A stretch of 64,000 bases of DNA. Source: Diplocloster agilis. Lineage in GTDB: Bacteria; Bacillota; Clostridia; Lachnospirales; Lachnospiraceae. Below, in pieces: positions 26,180 to 35,983 of this stretch (the first letter of the stretch is position 1; each line of letters opens with the position of its first letter). The notes under the pieces are model-generated. The model made no database searches. It worked only from the letters and a program-made list of their open reading frames with translations, and was not told the origin of the DNA. Both the position numbers and the translations under genes were made by a program. The DNA lies in contig NZ_JAHQCW010000027.1 of the NCBI RefSeq assembly GCF_019042275.1, positions 1 to 64,000 on the forward strand, read 5' to 3'.

Positions 26180-27850
26180 GTGAGAAATAAACAGGGTAAG
26201 GTTTGGAATTTTATAAAACGTCATAGGAAGTTGGAAATCTCTTTGGTATTGATTGTGGTAGTAGGCGTGGTGATTGTTCAGGTAGTGAGCGCAATGGGGA
26301 GCAAAACCACCATGCCTGTGGATCTGCCGCAGCAGACAGCGGCCGTGGAAAGACGGGATCTGATGAATACGCTGAGCGCTACGGGGACGATCAAGAGCCA
26401 GGAACAAAAGGAGATCAGTTCGACACTCCAGAATTATGAAGTGAAGACGGTTAACGTTGCGGTAGGCGATCAGGTGCAGGAGGGGGATGTGCTGCTGGAG
26501 TTCGACAGCACGGATCTGGAAGATTCTTTGCAGCAGGCCAGGGATGAATTGTCAGTGGCCCAGGCGCAGAACAGCCTGAGCCTGAAATCCGCGCAAAGGG
26601 ATCTGGAAAGCACCAAGACGAATGTGGAATATCAGACCCAGAGTGATGATCAGAAGGTAGAGAACGCGGAGCAGAATCTGGATGCGGCGCAGTCAAAAGC
26701 GGCGGATGCGGCGGCCCGGTATCAGGCGGCTGTGGACGATAAAAATGCGAAGAAAACGGCTTTGGATGAGGCAACTGCCGCTCAGGCAGTGCAGGAGGAA
26801 ATCGAGGCGCTGACTAAGGCCTATGAGGAAGCTTCCGCAGCGGAACAGTCGGCAAAGGACGCCAGCGAGTCCGCGGATAATGCTGTAACGACCGCTCAGA
26901 ACAACTATGATTCGGCTGTCACGGACCGGGCGAAAAGTTATGAAAGCAATGTGAGCAGTGTGGAGAAACAGGAAGATTCCGTTACGAATCAGAAGTTAAA
27001 TAACGCGACAAACCTGACCAAACAGGAAGATTCCGTTCAGACCTATGAGGAGAATCTGGAGAAATGTACGGTGACGGCGCCATGGGCAGGAACGGTCACA
27101 GAAGTAAATGTAGAGGCCGGCGATACCTATACAAGCGGGACCCTGGTCAAAATCGAGGATTGCACAGGCTTTGTGGTAACTGCCAATATTGATGAATATG
27201 ATATCAGCAAAATCAGCCAGGGTATGAAGGTGTATATAAAAACAGATGCCACCGGCGATGAGGAGCTGGTAGGGGAAGTGACTTTCGTATCCCCGGTACC
27301 GGTCAGCAGCAGTTCATCCGGCGCCAGCGGCGGCATGACCACCAGTACGGATGCCTCCTACGAAATCAAAGTTTCGATTCTGACCCCTGCCGAGGAACTC
27401 AGGATCGGTATGACTGCGAAACTCAGTATTGTGCTGGAATCGGTGGAAAATGTGCTGGCGGTACCTTACGATGCGGTGCAGCAGAATGCAAACGGCGACA
27501 GCGTGATTTATGTGCTGGACGGCGGCAAAGGCCAGGATGAGGGGATACCGGATGGCGTAGAGCCGGAAGGAGCACAAGCCGGAGAAACTCAGACAGGAGA
27601 AACAACGGGGAAACAGAAGGCTCCCGCTGCGGACCAGTCAGTGCAGCAGAACCAGAGGGAAATCGTCGTTACCACCGGTCTGGAGACCGACTACTACATC
27701 GAAGTGCAAAGTGATGAGCTCACCGAAGGAATGCAGGTGATTACCCCGACTTATTCCACAACAACCGGTACCAACAGCAGCTTTTCCATGCCCGATATGG
27801 GCGGCGGCATGATGGGCGGCGGTGGCGGCGGAATGCCGATGGGCCGATAG
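26180..27850 (+). CDS. MacA/HlyD-type membrane-fusion adaptor of an ABC exporter
   Basis: 556 residues with one N-terminal membrane segment (about residues 14-36), then a lipoyl half-motif, a long coiled-coil hairpin rich in Ala/Gln/Glu (about 105-285), the second lipoyl half (CTVTAPWAGTVTEVNVEAGDTY) and beta-barrel domains. The C-terminus is Gly/Met-rich (MPDMGGGMMGGGGGGMPMGR), common in Gram-positive members and possibly flexible. GTG start at 26180 behind CGGAGG. It heads an operon with the ATPase and permease of a MacB-like exporter, probably exporting peptides or toxic compounds. Confidence 0.9.
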   Translation: MRNKQGKVWNFIKRHRKLEISLVLIVVVGVVIVQVVSAMGSKTTMPVDLPQQTAAVERRDLMNTLSATGTIKSQEQKEISSTLQNYEVKTVNVAVGDQVQEGDVLLEFDSTDLEDSLQQARDELSVAQAQNSLSLKSAQRDLESTKTNVEYQTQSDDQKVENAEQNLDAAQSKAADAAARYQAAVDDKNAKKTALDEATAAQAVQEEIEALTKAYEEASAAEQSAKDASESADNAVTTAQNNYDSAVTDRAKSYESNVSSVEKQEDSVTNQKLNNATNLTKQEDSVQTYEENLEKCTVTAPWAGTVTEVNVEAGDTYTSGTLVKIEDCTGFVVTANIDEYDISKISQGMKVYIKTDATGDEELVGEVTFVSPVPVSSSSSGASGGMTTSTDASYEIKVSILTPAEELRIGMTAKLSIVLESVENVLAVPYDAVQQNANGDSVIYVLDGGKGQDEGIPDGVEPEGAQAGETQTGETTGKQKAPAADQSVQQNQREIVVTTGLETDYYIEVQSDELTEGMQVITPTYSTTTGTNSSFSMPDMGGGMMGGGGGGMPMGR

Positions 27851-27859
27851 GAGGTCGCC

Positions 27860-28576
27860 ATGGAACAGGAAATCATGTTGGATTTACAAAATATAATTAA
27901 ACGGTTCTATGTGGGGAAACCTAATGAGCTGGAGATTCTGCATGGAGTCAATCTGAAGATAAAGCGGGGGGAATTCGTATCCATTGTCGGCGCGTCGGGT
28001 TCCGGAAAATCGACTCTGATGAATATCATCGGCGCACTGGACCGTCCCACCAAGGGAGAATATCACCTGGACGGTATCGATATCTGTAAGGCGAAAGACA
28101 AGGAACTGTCCAGAATCCGCAACCAGAAGATCGGGTTTATCTTCCAGACTTATAATCTGGTGGCCAGAACCAATGCGCTGCAAAATGTGGAACTCCCTAT
28201 GCTCTATGGGCGCAAAGGGAGAACGGACCGGAGCAAAAGAGCGAAAGAGTTGTTGGAACTGGTCGGAATGGGTGATCGGATGAACCACAAGTCCGATGAA
28301 CTCTCCGGCGGGCAGAAGCAGCGCGTAGCCATTGCCAGAGCCATGGCCAATGATCCGGCGATCCTGCTGGCCGATGAGCCTACCGGAGCGCTGGACTCCA
28401 AAACGGGCCGGCTGATCATGGATATTTTTCACCGTCTGCATCAGGAGCAGAACAAAACCGTCATACTGATCACTCATTCCAATGAGCTGGCAGAAGAGAC
28501 AGAGCGGATTCTGACGATCAAGGACGGTCTGATCACCGGGGAAAGAAAGGGGAGTCTGTCCTATGCTGGTGCTTGA
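27860..28576 (+). CDS. ABC exporter ATPase (MacB/LolD type)
   Basis: 238 residues with Walker [11 protein letters not shown]-loop FIFQTYNL, signature [15 protein letters not shown], Walker [13 protein letters not shown] and switch His in LITHS. This is the ATPase that pairs with separate MacB-like permeases in Gram-positives. It begins nine bases after the adaptor and overlaps the permease by 14 bases, so the three subunits are coupled. Confidence 0.95.
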   Translation: MEQEIMLDLQNIIKRFYVGKPNELEILHGVNLKIKRGEFVSIVGASGSGKSTLMNIIGALDRPTKGEYHLDGIDICKAKDKELSRIRNQKIGFIFQTYNLVARTNALQNVELPMLYGRKGRTDRSKRAKELLELVGMGDRMNHKSDELSGGQKQRVAIARAMANDPAILLADEPTGALDSKTGRLIMDIFHRLHQEQNKTVILITHSNELAEETERILTIKDGLITGERKGSLSYAGA

Positions 28577-29852
28577 AAATCTAAAACTCGCGGTGATGGG
28601 GCTTGTGACGAATAAGATGCGCGCCTTTCTGACCATGCTGGGCATCATCATCGGGATCGCCTCGGTTATCGCGATTGTGACGGTGGGAAATTCCCTGACG
28701 ACGTCGATTACCGAATCCATGCAGTCTATGGGCGCCAATAACATTACGGTAGGATTACAGCAAAAAAGTGAAGAAACCGAAGTATCTGAGAGCGGGATGG
28801 AGTTCCGCGGACCCGGACGGCAAAAGGAACCGGCGGATGAAGACCTGATCACCGACGAGATGCTGGAAGAACTGCGGGCGGAATATTCTGCGGAAATAGA
28901 AGCAGTTTCCCTCACGGAGAGCGTCGGAAGCGGAACTGCCAAAGACGGGGAAAAATATGCCAATGTCAGTATAACCGGGGTCAATGACGGCTATTTTAAA
29001 ACTGACGAGCTGACCCTGTTGAGCGGAAGAATGTTTCTGGATGTGGACCACGAGAAAGGTAAATCGGTAGCCATCGTATCGAATAAACTGGTCAACAATA
29101 TGTTCGATGGAAATAATCAGGCGGCCCTTGGCAGTACCATTGATGTCAACCTGGGAAGCCGCTATTATACCTATACGATCGTCGGCGTATATGAATACAC
29201 GGAATCCAGCTTCGGCTTTTCCTCATCCTCCGAGGAGGATATCACTACGACACTCTATATCCCGCTGGAGACGGCAAAAAGCCAGAACCACTCCAGTGAC
29301 GGTTATCAGCAGTTAACATTGGTTACCAGCGTGGGCACGGACGCTACCCAGTTTTTGAACCAGGTCCAGTATTTCTTCGACAGCAGATACCGGAAAAACG
29401 AAGACTTCCAGGTATCCGCCTATAGCATGGAGAGCATGGTATCTTCCATGACGGATATGCTCTCTACGGTATCCCTGGCTATCGCGGTAATCGCCGGAAT
29501 CTCTCTGCTGGTGGGAGGAATCGGCGTGATGAACATCATGCTGGTATCCATCACGGAGCGGACCCGGGAGATCGGGACCCGTAAGGCGTTAGGCGCTACC
29601 AACGGTTCCATCCAGCTGCAATTTATCGTGGAGGCGGTTATTATTTGTTTGATCGGCGGGATGATTGGTATTATACTGGGAGTGGGACTGGGTTCGGTCG
29701 CAGCGAAGTTACTGGGCTATGCGGCCAAAGCATCTGTGCTCAGTATCGTTGTATCGGTGCTGTTTTCCATGGTGATCGGCGTGTTCTTCGGATTCTATCC
29801 GGCGAACAAAGCGGCGAAGCTGGACCCGATCGAAGCGCTGCGCTATGAATAG
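28563..29852 (+). CDS. ABC exporter permease, MacB-like (FtsX fold)
   Basis: 429 residues with one N-terminal membrane segment (MRAFLTMLGIIIGIASVIAIVTVG), an extracellular MacB_PCD domain and three C-terminal segments with the FtsX core (GGIGVMNIMLVSITERTREIGTRKALGA). The last residues PANKAAKLDPIEALRYE are the usual end of the family. It forms the mechanotransmission permease with the ATPase before it. Start at 28563 follows AAAGGGGAG inside the end of the ATPase gene. Confidence 0.95.
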   Translation: MLVLENLKLAVMGLVTNKMRAFLTMLGIIIGIASVIAIVTVGNSLTTSITESMQSMGANNITVGLQQKSEETEVSESGMEFRGPGRQKEPADEDLITDEMLEELRAEYSAEIEAVSLTESVGSGTAKDGEKYANVSITGVNDGYFKTDELTLLSGRMFLDVDHEKGKSVAIVSNKLVNNMFDGNNQAALGSTIDVNLGSRYYTYTIVGVYEYTESSFGFSSSSEEDITTTLYIPLETAKSQNHSSDGYQQLTLVTSVGTDATQFLNQVQYFFDSRYRKNEDFQVSAYSMESMVSSMTDMLSTVSLAIAVIAGISLLVGGIGVMNIMLVSITERTREIGTRKALGATNGSIQLQFIVEAVIICLIGGMIGIILGVGLGSVAAKLLGYAAKASVLSIVVSVLFSMVIGVFFGFYPANKAAKLDPIEALRYE

Positions 29853-29871
29853 ATGAGAGAGGACGATGGGA

Positions 29872-30549
29872 ATGAATACGATCTGTATTGCGGAAGACGA
29901 TGCGCACATCCGCGGACTTATGCTTGAGTACTTAAACCGGGAAGGTTTTCGGATTCTGGAAGCAAACGACGGCCGGCAGGCGCTTCAGTGCCTGGAGAAC
30001 CTGCAGGTGGATCTTCTGATAACGGATCTGATGATGCCCTGGATCAATGGAATCGAATTGATTACGGAAGTGCGCAAGATAGACCGGGATATCCCGGTGT
30101 TGATTATAACGGCCAAAGAGATGTTTGAGGACAAAAAGATGGGCTTCCTGGCCGGGGCCGACGACTATATGGTAAAGCCCATCGACATGGACGAAATGGT
30201 ACTGAGGGTCCGGGCGCTGCTGCGGCGCGCCAAATATGCCAGAGAACAGCGGATCGAATACCACGATACGGTACTGGACTACAATAACTATGGATTCTTT
30301 ATCAAAGGCCAGCCCATCGAGCTGGCGAGAAAGGAATTCGAGATCCTTTTCCTGTTCATGTCCAATCCCAACAAGATCTTCACACGTCAGCAGATCATGG
30401 ACCACGTGTGGGGAAGGGACGCCAACAGCGTTGACCGGACGGTAGATGTGCATATCAACCGTATCCGTGATAAACTGGTAGACAACGAGGACATCAAAAT
30501 CAGTACGGTAAGGGGACTGGGCTATAAACTGGTAAGAAATTATGAATAA
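29872..30549 (+). CDS. OmpR-family response regulator
   Basis: 225 residues: receiver domain (acidic pair EDD near residues 8-10, phosphorylated D52 in LLITDLMMPW, Lys in YMVKPID) and a winged-helix DNA-binding domain ending DRTVDVHINRIRDKLVDNEDIKISTVRGLGYKLV. An in-frame ATG at 29866 lies too close to the ribosome site GAGAGG, so 29872 is chosen. It is next to the exporter and overlaps its kinase by eight bases, so it likely controls the exporter. Confidence 0.93.
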   Translation: MNTICIAEDDAHIRGLMLEYLNREGFRILEANDGRQALQCLENLQVDLLITDLMMPWINGIELITEVRKIDRDIPVLIITAKEMFEDKKMGFLAGADDYMVKPIDMDEMVLRVRALLRRAKYAREQRIEYHDTVLDYNNYGFFIKGQPIELARKEFEILFLFMSNPNKIFTRQQIMDHVWGRDANSVDRTVDVHINRIRDKLVDNEDIKISTVRGLGYKLVRNYE

Positions 30550-31894
30550 ACATATTAAATTCTACAATTCCATAAGCTTTAAGCTGACGGTCATCGTTTT
30601 CCTGTCCTTTGCATTGACCAACCTGATATCCTCCGGTATCCTGAACCGGGTCGAACGGCCCAGGGTAGAGGGATTCATGGAGGAGCAGTTAAGAGGGAAA
30701 CTTCTGGATTTTGATAAAATATACAAGGAACTGGGAATACTTCCCAACGAGGCAGCCGAGTATTTCGCAGACCCTTCCATCGAGGTAAGGGTCTGTTCGG
30801 ACGTCCGGGAACTGGTGAAAGAGGGCTTAATAAACGAGAATGAAGCCTTAGAGCTGGATAAAGGCGAACCAATGAACCTTTCGCCCGGCCAGGCCAGGAG
30901 GCTCCCATGCTCTATCGGTAAAATCGGGAATCAGTTCGTAGTGATTTCCCCCCACATGATGCGAAACTTTGCCAGCCAATTTGACCGGTATCAGAAACTA
31001 TTCATCCTGGTCACCATGCTCTTAGGGCTGATGCTGGTCTGGCTGGTAGTCCATCTGGCGGTAAAAAGAATAAAAAAAGTCAATCAAGGAGTGACGGAGA
31101 TTGCCGGAGGCAACTTTGACATCCTCCTTCCGGAGAAAGGGAACGACGAGATGTCCGAGCTTTCCCATAATTTTAACATCATGGCGGAAGAACTTCGGTC
31201 TAACGAATACCTGCACAAAGAATTCGTCTCCTCCGTCTCCCACGAGTTCAAAACCCCCATCGCATCCATGAAAGGATACGCAAAGGCCCTAAAAGAGCAA
31301 GAACTAAGCCAAGAAAAGCGAACCGAATATCTGGACATACTCATCGAAGAAAGCGACAGGCTTTCGAATCTGGCGACGAACCTGTTAAGACTCTCAGAAC
31401 TGAACCATCTAGTAATCCAAAAACAATTCCAGACGATCCGGTTGGACGAACAGATCCGCGATATCCTCATCCGCCTGCAGAACAAATGGGAAGTAAAAGA
31501 CCTGACCCTGGAACTTGAACTAGATGAAATCTCTTATTCCTGTGACGAAGAACTGCTCTACAATGTCTGGTACAACCTGCTCATAAACGCCATAAAATTC
31601 AGCCCCGCCGGCGGTACCCTCTGGATCACCCTGAACCGGCGAGGCTCCCATATCCTATTCCGCGTCAAAGACGAAGGCCCGGGAATCGCGAAAGAGGATC
31701 AGGACCGCATCTTCCGCAACTTCTACAAAGTAGACCGGTCCAGAAACACAGAAGGCAACGGCCTGGGTCTGCCCCTGGCCCTAAAGATCATCCAGCTCCA
31801 CAAAGGAACGATCCAAGTCGAAAGCGAACCCGGCAAAGGAGCCTCCTTCCTGGTCGAGCTTCCATCCGGCAAAGCTTCTAAAGAACAGGAATAA
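30542..31894 (+). CDS. membrane sensor histidine kinase
   Basis: 450 residues: membrane segments at about 12-34 and 153-175, a short extracytoplasmic sensor loop of about 115 residues between them, HAMP linker, HisKA with phosphorylated H234 (SVSHEFKTPIASMKGYA), and an HATPase domain with N box NLLINAIKFSPAGG, DEGPGIA and NGLGLPLALKI. Cognate to the response regulator upstream (8-base overlap). A short outside loop next to a MacAB-like exporter recalls antimicrobial-peptide sensing modules. Confidence 0.93.
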   Translation: MNKHIKFYNSISFKLTVIVFLSFALTNLISSGILNRVERPRVEGFMEEQLRGKLLDFDKIYKELGILPNEAAEYFADPSIEVRVCSDVRELVKEGLINENEALELDKGEPMNLSPGQARRLPCSIGKIGNQFVVISPHMMRNFASQFDRYQKLFILVTMLLGLMLVWLVVHLAVKRIKKVNQGVTEIAGGNFDILLPEKGNDEMSELSHNFNIMAEELRSNEYLHKEFVSSVSHEFKTPIASMKGYAKALKEQELSQEKRTEYLDILIEESDRLSNLATNLLRLSELNHLVIQKQFQTIRLDEQIRDILIRLQNKWEVKDLTLELELDEISYSCDEELLYNVWYNLLINAIKFSPAGGTLWITLNRRGSHILFRVKDEGPGIAKEDQDRIFRNFYKVDRSRNTEGNGLGLPLALKIIQLHKGTIQVESEPGKGASFLVELPSGKASKEQE

Positions 31895-31957
31895 ACCAAT
31901 AGAATCTCAAATATCACCAAAGAAGGAGCGGAAAGGAGCAAGGGGGGCCTCCGGGGC

Positions 31958-33617
31958 CAATGTCATCAACTTAAGATTCTAAAAATTGCATAATACGTCT
32001 ACTGGTATGCGACTGAAGTGGACAAATGACTTTTTTGCACAAAACAGTATTCCTATTTACTTTTGATAATAAAAATGGCATACTTTAATAAGCCTATCGG
32101 AGTAAGCTTCTTTATAGACTATAAGAGCCTTAGATAGTACATCTAAGGTTACTTGGATAAAGAGATATTTTCGATGGCATTCGGAAAGAGCGTTCGATAC
32201 TTCGTCCTGGGCGGATGGGGGAACGCTCTTTTTGCGCTTTGTTTATGATCTGTGTGATTTTCAGAAGCATCCAGTCTTCTTTTTTCATAAATAATTGGTA
32301 ATTCCCCACAAGCAAACCAGTAAGAAAGTTACGGTTTGTCTGGTATTCATATTTCAGTCCTCTCCCCTGCGTACTCTTTAGGATTAAACAATCACTTTGG
32401 GATTTAAAAACAGCTATCAGATTTGCCATAAAAAGAGATGCATAGAAATCCTGCCGGATCATGATCGGCTTTTTTCCAGAAAAATTTTCTAGTTTGATCT
32501 GCTGTTTCAGCTCACGGTATTTCCCCTCAATCCCCCAGCGCCAATGGTATAGGTCCTTAAACTCCTCAACACTATAGGGCTCCATGATATTTGTAATAAG
32601 AACTTCCATCTCGCCTGTAGGAAGTAAAAACTTGATGACCCGCAAGTGGAAGAGTTCTTTTTTGTAAAAATAGGTGATTATTGTGTCTCCCTCACCTGCC
32701 TCATTCACCTTTTTTAAAAAAGAAGAAGAGCAGCGCATTAAAAAGAGGTAGTTATGGTGCCAAAGTTCACGAAGGAGTTCCCGGGAGGGATAGCCGCGGT
32801 CAAAGAGAATGATAGAACGTTTTCTGGAACCTGGTGTTGAAATATCATGGTTAAGAAGCGTCAGTGCTTGATTTTTTTCAGATTCATGGCAATGAGAGAG
32901 TATGGCATCCTCTATGATGTCGTGAGAAAGGTCAAAGAGAACAGAGCTTTTGGCCATCGCGTATTCTGCGTTCTGGTTTTTCTGGGCAAGAAATTCTTTT
33001 CGGTTTTCCGGTGTATTAGGCAGACGAAAGGTAGTACCGTCAATTGCCTTGACGCAATGTCCATGCCAGAGCTTCGGGTTACTATTCATAGATGCTAAAG
33101 AGCGGGAGAAACGGAAAATCTCCTGGAAGGCGGCATCGGAAATATGCCTTCGGGAAGCAGAAAAGGCTTGTTTAGAAACAGACACCGCTTTATGAGGAAA
33201 AGCCAGCGTCATAAAGGTATCCAGATCCGACGCGAGTGTATGGTTAGGGCAAGAAAGAAGGAAAGAAAAAATGGCAGGAAAAGAAAGTTTTCTGTTACGA
33301 GTGAAAGAATTCTCACTATTACGATAAGTTTCACAAAACTCCTTAGAAGAGAATCTTTGTCTTACAGACGAGATGAAAGCATTAAGATTGTTATAAAAAT
33401 CCATAAAAGCACCTCCAAAAAAGATTAAGGATAAAAAAGATATCCAAATCGATTTTTAGGTGCCATGAAAAAGTCAATGGGCATTTATAACAAGTTTTAA
33501 AGCCATTTTTATACAACATGCACGAATTGTTATTATGCATGTTGTATATGGCTTTCTAGCACAATCTGAGATAATGAATACTATTTCAAAAAACAAATCC
33601 TTAAGTTGATGACATTG
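31958..33617 (-). mobile_element. IS4-family insertion sequence, 1660 bp, intact
   Basis: Ends are perfect 18-bp inverted repeats: CAATGTCATCAACTTAAG at 31958-31975 and its complement at 33600-33617. A 10-bp target duplication CCTCCGGGGC flanks it (31948-31957 and 33618-33627). One transposase gene fills most of it. The 10-bp duplication and the transposase Y-x2-R-x3-E-x6-K motif are IS4-family traits. It has landed in the left arm of a giant palindrome. Confidence 0.93.
32130..33404 (-). CDS. IS4-family DDE transposase
   Basis: 424 residues, uninterrupted. First Asp in AIDGTTFRLP, second in ILFDRGYPSREL, and Glu within YHWRWGIEGKYRELK, which fits the IS4 signature Y-x2-R-x3-E-x6-K exactly. 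About 210 bases lie between the start and the right end of the element and about 170 between the stop and the left end. Because the frame and both ends are intact, the element is probably active or recently so. Confidence 0.95.
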   Translation of the reverse strand: MDFYNNLNAFISSVRQRFSSKEFCETYRNSENSFTRNRKLSFPAIFSFLLSCPNHTLASDLDTFMTLAFPHKAVSVSKQAFSASRRHISDAAFQEIFRFSRSLASMNSNPKLWHGHCVKAIDGTTFRLPNTPENRKEFLAQKNQNAEYAMAKSSVLFDLSHDIIEDAILSHCHESEKNQALTLLNHDISTPGSRKRSIILFDRGYPSRELLRELWHHNYLFLMRCSSSFLKKVNEAGEGDTIITYFYKKELFHLRVIKFLLPTGEMEVLITNIMEPYSVEEFKDLYHWRWGIEGKYRELKQQIKLENFSGKKPIMIRQDFYASLFMANLIAVFKSQSDCLILKSTQGRGLKYEYQTNRNFLTGLLVGNYQLFMKKEDWMLLKITQIINKAQKERSPIRPGRSIERSFRMPSKISLYPSNLRCTI

Positions 33618-33878
33618 CCTCCGGGGCGGGGGAGAAAAGTAACGGGCGCAGAATCGCTTGAGGCTGCGCCTTAGAACGGGTTACGCAGAAGAGGGAGAAA
33701 CCTCGCAGGACCCGGGGCACTGTCTGAGCCGTACTTTGGCGAGTTTGCCCCGGGTCCTGCTAATCGGAGGTTTCGCCCTCTTCGGAGTTACCCGTTCTTA
33801 GGCGCGGCCGAAGCGATTCTGCGCCCGTTACTTTTCTCCCCCGCCCCGGAGGCCCCCCTTGCTCCTTTCCGCTCCGGC

Positions 33879-34014
33879 CCTCATATGATATATTACAATT
33901 CTATTAAATCTAAAAATACCTAGTTGACACATGATATTATATGGTATATAGTATTGACTATAAAATAGTATTGCAAGTTGAATAATATTGAACTGTTTAT
34001 ATTATCATATGAGG
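33879..34014. promoter_or_regulatory. inverted repeat flanking the padR promoter
   Basis: CCTCATATGATA at 33879-33890 and its complement TATCATATGAGG at 34003-34014. The promoter lies between them; the inner copy is just before the ribosome site of padR. They are candidate PadR operators. Confidence 0.45.
33924..33952 (+). promoter_or_regulatory. sigma-A promoter of the padR operon
   Basis: TTGACA at 33924-33929, 17 bases, TATAGT at 33947-33952. Confidence 0.75.
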
Positions 34015-34039
34015 AATACAGTGTAAGGGAGTGGATTGC

Positions 34040-34357
34040 ATGGTATTTAACACAGGTGCAGCCCTTCTGGACGCGATCGTTTTAGCTGTAGTATCCAAGG
34101 AACAGAACGGGACTTACGGCTATAAGATCACCCAGGATGTGCGGCAGGTTATCGAGGTTTCCGAATCGACGCTGTATCCGGTACTGCGCAGGCTGCAAAA
34201 GGATGACTGCCTGGAAGTGTACGATATGGAGTGCGGCGGAAGAAACCGGAGATATTATAAGATAACGGAAAAGGGAACCGTTCAGTTAAACCTTTATAAA
34301 ACAGAGTGGAAAGCCTATTCCACAAAAATATCAATGTTGTTCGCGGGGAGGATATAG
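34040..34357 (+). CDS. PadR-family transcriptional regulator
   Basis: 105 residues of the short PadR subfamily (GTYGYKITQDVRQVIEVSESTLYPVLRRLQKDD, then GGRNRRYYKITEKG wing). Such regulators repress genes for membrane proteins of the type found next to it. ATG 34040 is chosen because AAGGGAG is eight bases upstream; a GTG at 34031 is less well placed. Three bases separate it from the DUF1700 gene, so one operon. Confidence 0.92.
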   Translation: MVFNTGAALLDAIVLAVVSKEQNGTYGYKITQDVRQVIEVSESTLYPVLRRLQKDDCLEVYDMECGGRNRRYYKITEKGTVQLNLYKTEWKAYSTKISMLFAGRI

Positions 34358-34360
34358 AGG

Positions 34361-35047
34361 ATGAACAGAGCAGAATTTATGAAAGAATTAGAGTTCCTGC
34401 TTCAGGATGTAACCGACAGTGAAAGAGCAGAGGCTCTGCAATACTATAATGATTATTTTGACGACGCAGGTCCGGAAAATGAATCCGCTGTCGTAGAGGA
34501 ACTGGACAGTCCTGAGAAAGTGGCGGCGATCATCAAAAACGGCCTGAATTTTAATGACCGGGAAGCGGGAGAATTTACCGAAACCGGCTACAGCGATATC
34601 CGGTTTAACACAAAGAAAGAAGTAAGCCGGCATGAGAATCCCAATGAAAAACAATATGAATATGACAAACGGCCGAGAGATACCGCCAAAATCATCCTGA
34701 TCATCGTACTTTGCGTGCTGGCATCACCGATTATCATACCCGTAGGCGGCGGTATCCTGGGAGTATGTGTAGGACTCTTCGGAGGGGCGATCGGCTTATT
34801 CGTAGCTCTTCTGGCCGGAACCATCGGGCTGTTGATTGCGGGTGTGGCGCTAGTTGCGGTTGGTATCTTTAACATGTTCACCGGGCCGGCCACGGGTCTT
34901 GTATTGACGGGGATCGGCTGTATCCTGTTCGCGGTGGGTATGCTTCTGACCATATTTGTAGTCTGGATCTGTGCAAAACTGATTCCCTGTATCATCAGAG
35001 GGATCGTTAACCTGTTCAGCAGACTATTCCATAGAGGGAGGGTGTAA
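34361..35047 (+). CDS. DUF1700/HAAS-domain membrane protein
   Basis: 228 residues. Residues 1-70 are the HAAS helical domain (MNRAEFMKELEFLLQDV, RAEALQYYNDYFDDAG, LDSPEKVAAIIKNGL), followed by a hydrophilic linker and four hydrophobic segments from about 108 rich in Gly/Ala/Ile. Such proteins occur between PadR and DUF4097 proteins and are thought to sense or modulate envelope stress. Located in the cell membrane. Confidence 0.88.
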   Translation: MNRAEFMKELEFLLQDVTDSERAEALQYYNDYFDDAGPENESAVVEELDSPEKVAAIIKNGLNFNDREAGEFTETGYSDIRFNTKKEVSRHENPNEKQYEYDKRPRDTAKIILIIVLCVLASPIIIPVGGGILGVCVGLFGGAIGLFVALLAGTIGLLIAGVALVAVGIFNMFTGPATGLVLTGIGCILFAVGMLLTIFVVWICAKLIPCIIRGIVNLFSRLFHRGRV

Positions 35048-35050
35048 GAA

Positions 35051-35983
35051 ATGAAAAAATTTACTGGAATTTGCCTGATTGTCAGCGCCGTTATTCTGGC
35101 TGCCGGTATCGCGTGCTGTACCGCCGGGGCTGCCATGGGATTTACCTGGAGTGATTTAAAGTATTCTTCCCGGCTGGGAAACAGCTGGATCTGGAGAACC
35201 GTCGCTTACTGGAATGATGTGGAAGGATATGAAGATTATGGATATTATGATTCGACGGATTGGGACAATTACGACCCGGATATTGACATCGGCGACTTTG
35301 ACGCTGATACCGGAGATATTGATATAAACGAGTTGGAAACCAGGGGCGGCGAACACATGCGTGTAGGTATGGAAAATGTGCAGGAATTGGATGTGGAAAT
35401 CAAAAACGGCACTTTGCGGATCGAACCGTCATCCGATGGCACTATGTATATGGAAGCCTGGGGCTATCTGAAAAAACTGGATTACAGTCAGGACGATGAC
35501 GGGGAATTTAAAATCAAAGACCGTTCCAGGGCCAAGGACCGTTATAAAAAGAGCGTAATTATCTACGTTCCCGACGGCCTCACATTTACCAAAACGAAGA
35601 TCAGCCTGGGGGCAGGCGCAGGGTATGTCGAGAACATGACTGTCAGCGAGAAGGCCGAATTCGAACTGGGCGCCGGAGAATTGGATGTGAACCAATTTAC
35701 CGGAGGTGAACTTAAGATTCAATGCGGAGTCGGCAAGCTGAGCCTGAACGGATCGGTAAAAGGTGATGTAGATGTGAATTGCGGGATAGGAGACACCTTC
35801 GTCCGTCTTGCCAACGCGGAAAATGAGTTTAATTATGACATGGAATGCGGCATCGGAAGCATTGATTTGAACGGGAGTTCCTATACGGCGCTGGGAGCCC
35901 GTAAAAAAATAAATAACGATGCAATTTATGAATTTGAACTGGAGTGTGGGATCGGTACGATTGAGATAGATATGGAACAATAG
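35051..35983 (+). CDS. DUF4097-type beta-solenoid surface protein
   Basis: 310 residues with one N-terminal membrane segment (residues 4-28), an acidic Tyr/Asp-rich linker (about 55-90: GDFDADTGDIDINE), and a repeated beta domain with recurring short strands GAG.GYVENM, GAGELDVN, GVGKLSLNGSVKGDVDVN, GIGDTFV, GIGSIDLNG, GIGTIEI. This is the DUF4097/DUF4098 repeat found with PadR and DUF1700 genes, likely exposed outside the membrane. Ligand unknown. Confidence 0.88.
   Translation: MKKFTGICLIVSAVILAAGIACCTAGAAMGFTWSDLKYSSRLGNSWIWRTVAYWNDVEGYEDYGYYDSTDWDNYDPDIDIGDFDADTGDIDINELETRGGEHMRVGMENVQELDVEIKNGTLRIEPSSDGTMYMEAWGYLKKLDYSQDDDGEFKIKDRSRAKDRYKKSVIIYVPDGLTFTKTKISLGAGAGYVENMTVSEKAEFELGAGELDVNQFTGGELKIQCGVGKLSLNGSVKGDVDVNCGIGDTFVRLANAENEFNYDMECGIGSIDLNGSSYTALGARKKINNDAIYEFELECGIGTIEIDMEQ

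Larger units (their letters stand above)
31925..33875. repeat. giant hairpin, copy 2 of the conserved-apex family, split by an IS
   Basis: GGAGCGGAAAGGAGCAAGG at 31925-31943 pairs with 33857-33875, and the arms continue through GGGGGGCCTCCGGGGC, GGGAGAAAAGTAACGGGCGCAGAATCGCTT, AACGGGTTAC, GAGGGAGAAACCTC and GCAGGACCCGGGGCA. The apex (reverse strand) is ACTCGCCA (33737-33744) ... GGCTCAGACA (33721-33730). The element at 31958-33617 with its duplicated target sits in the left arm. Without it the hairpin is about 281 bases. Confidence 0.9.
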
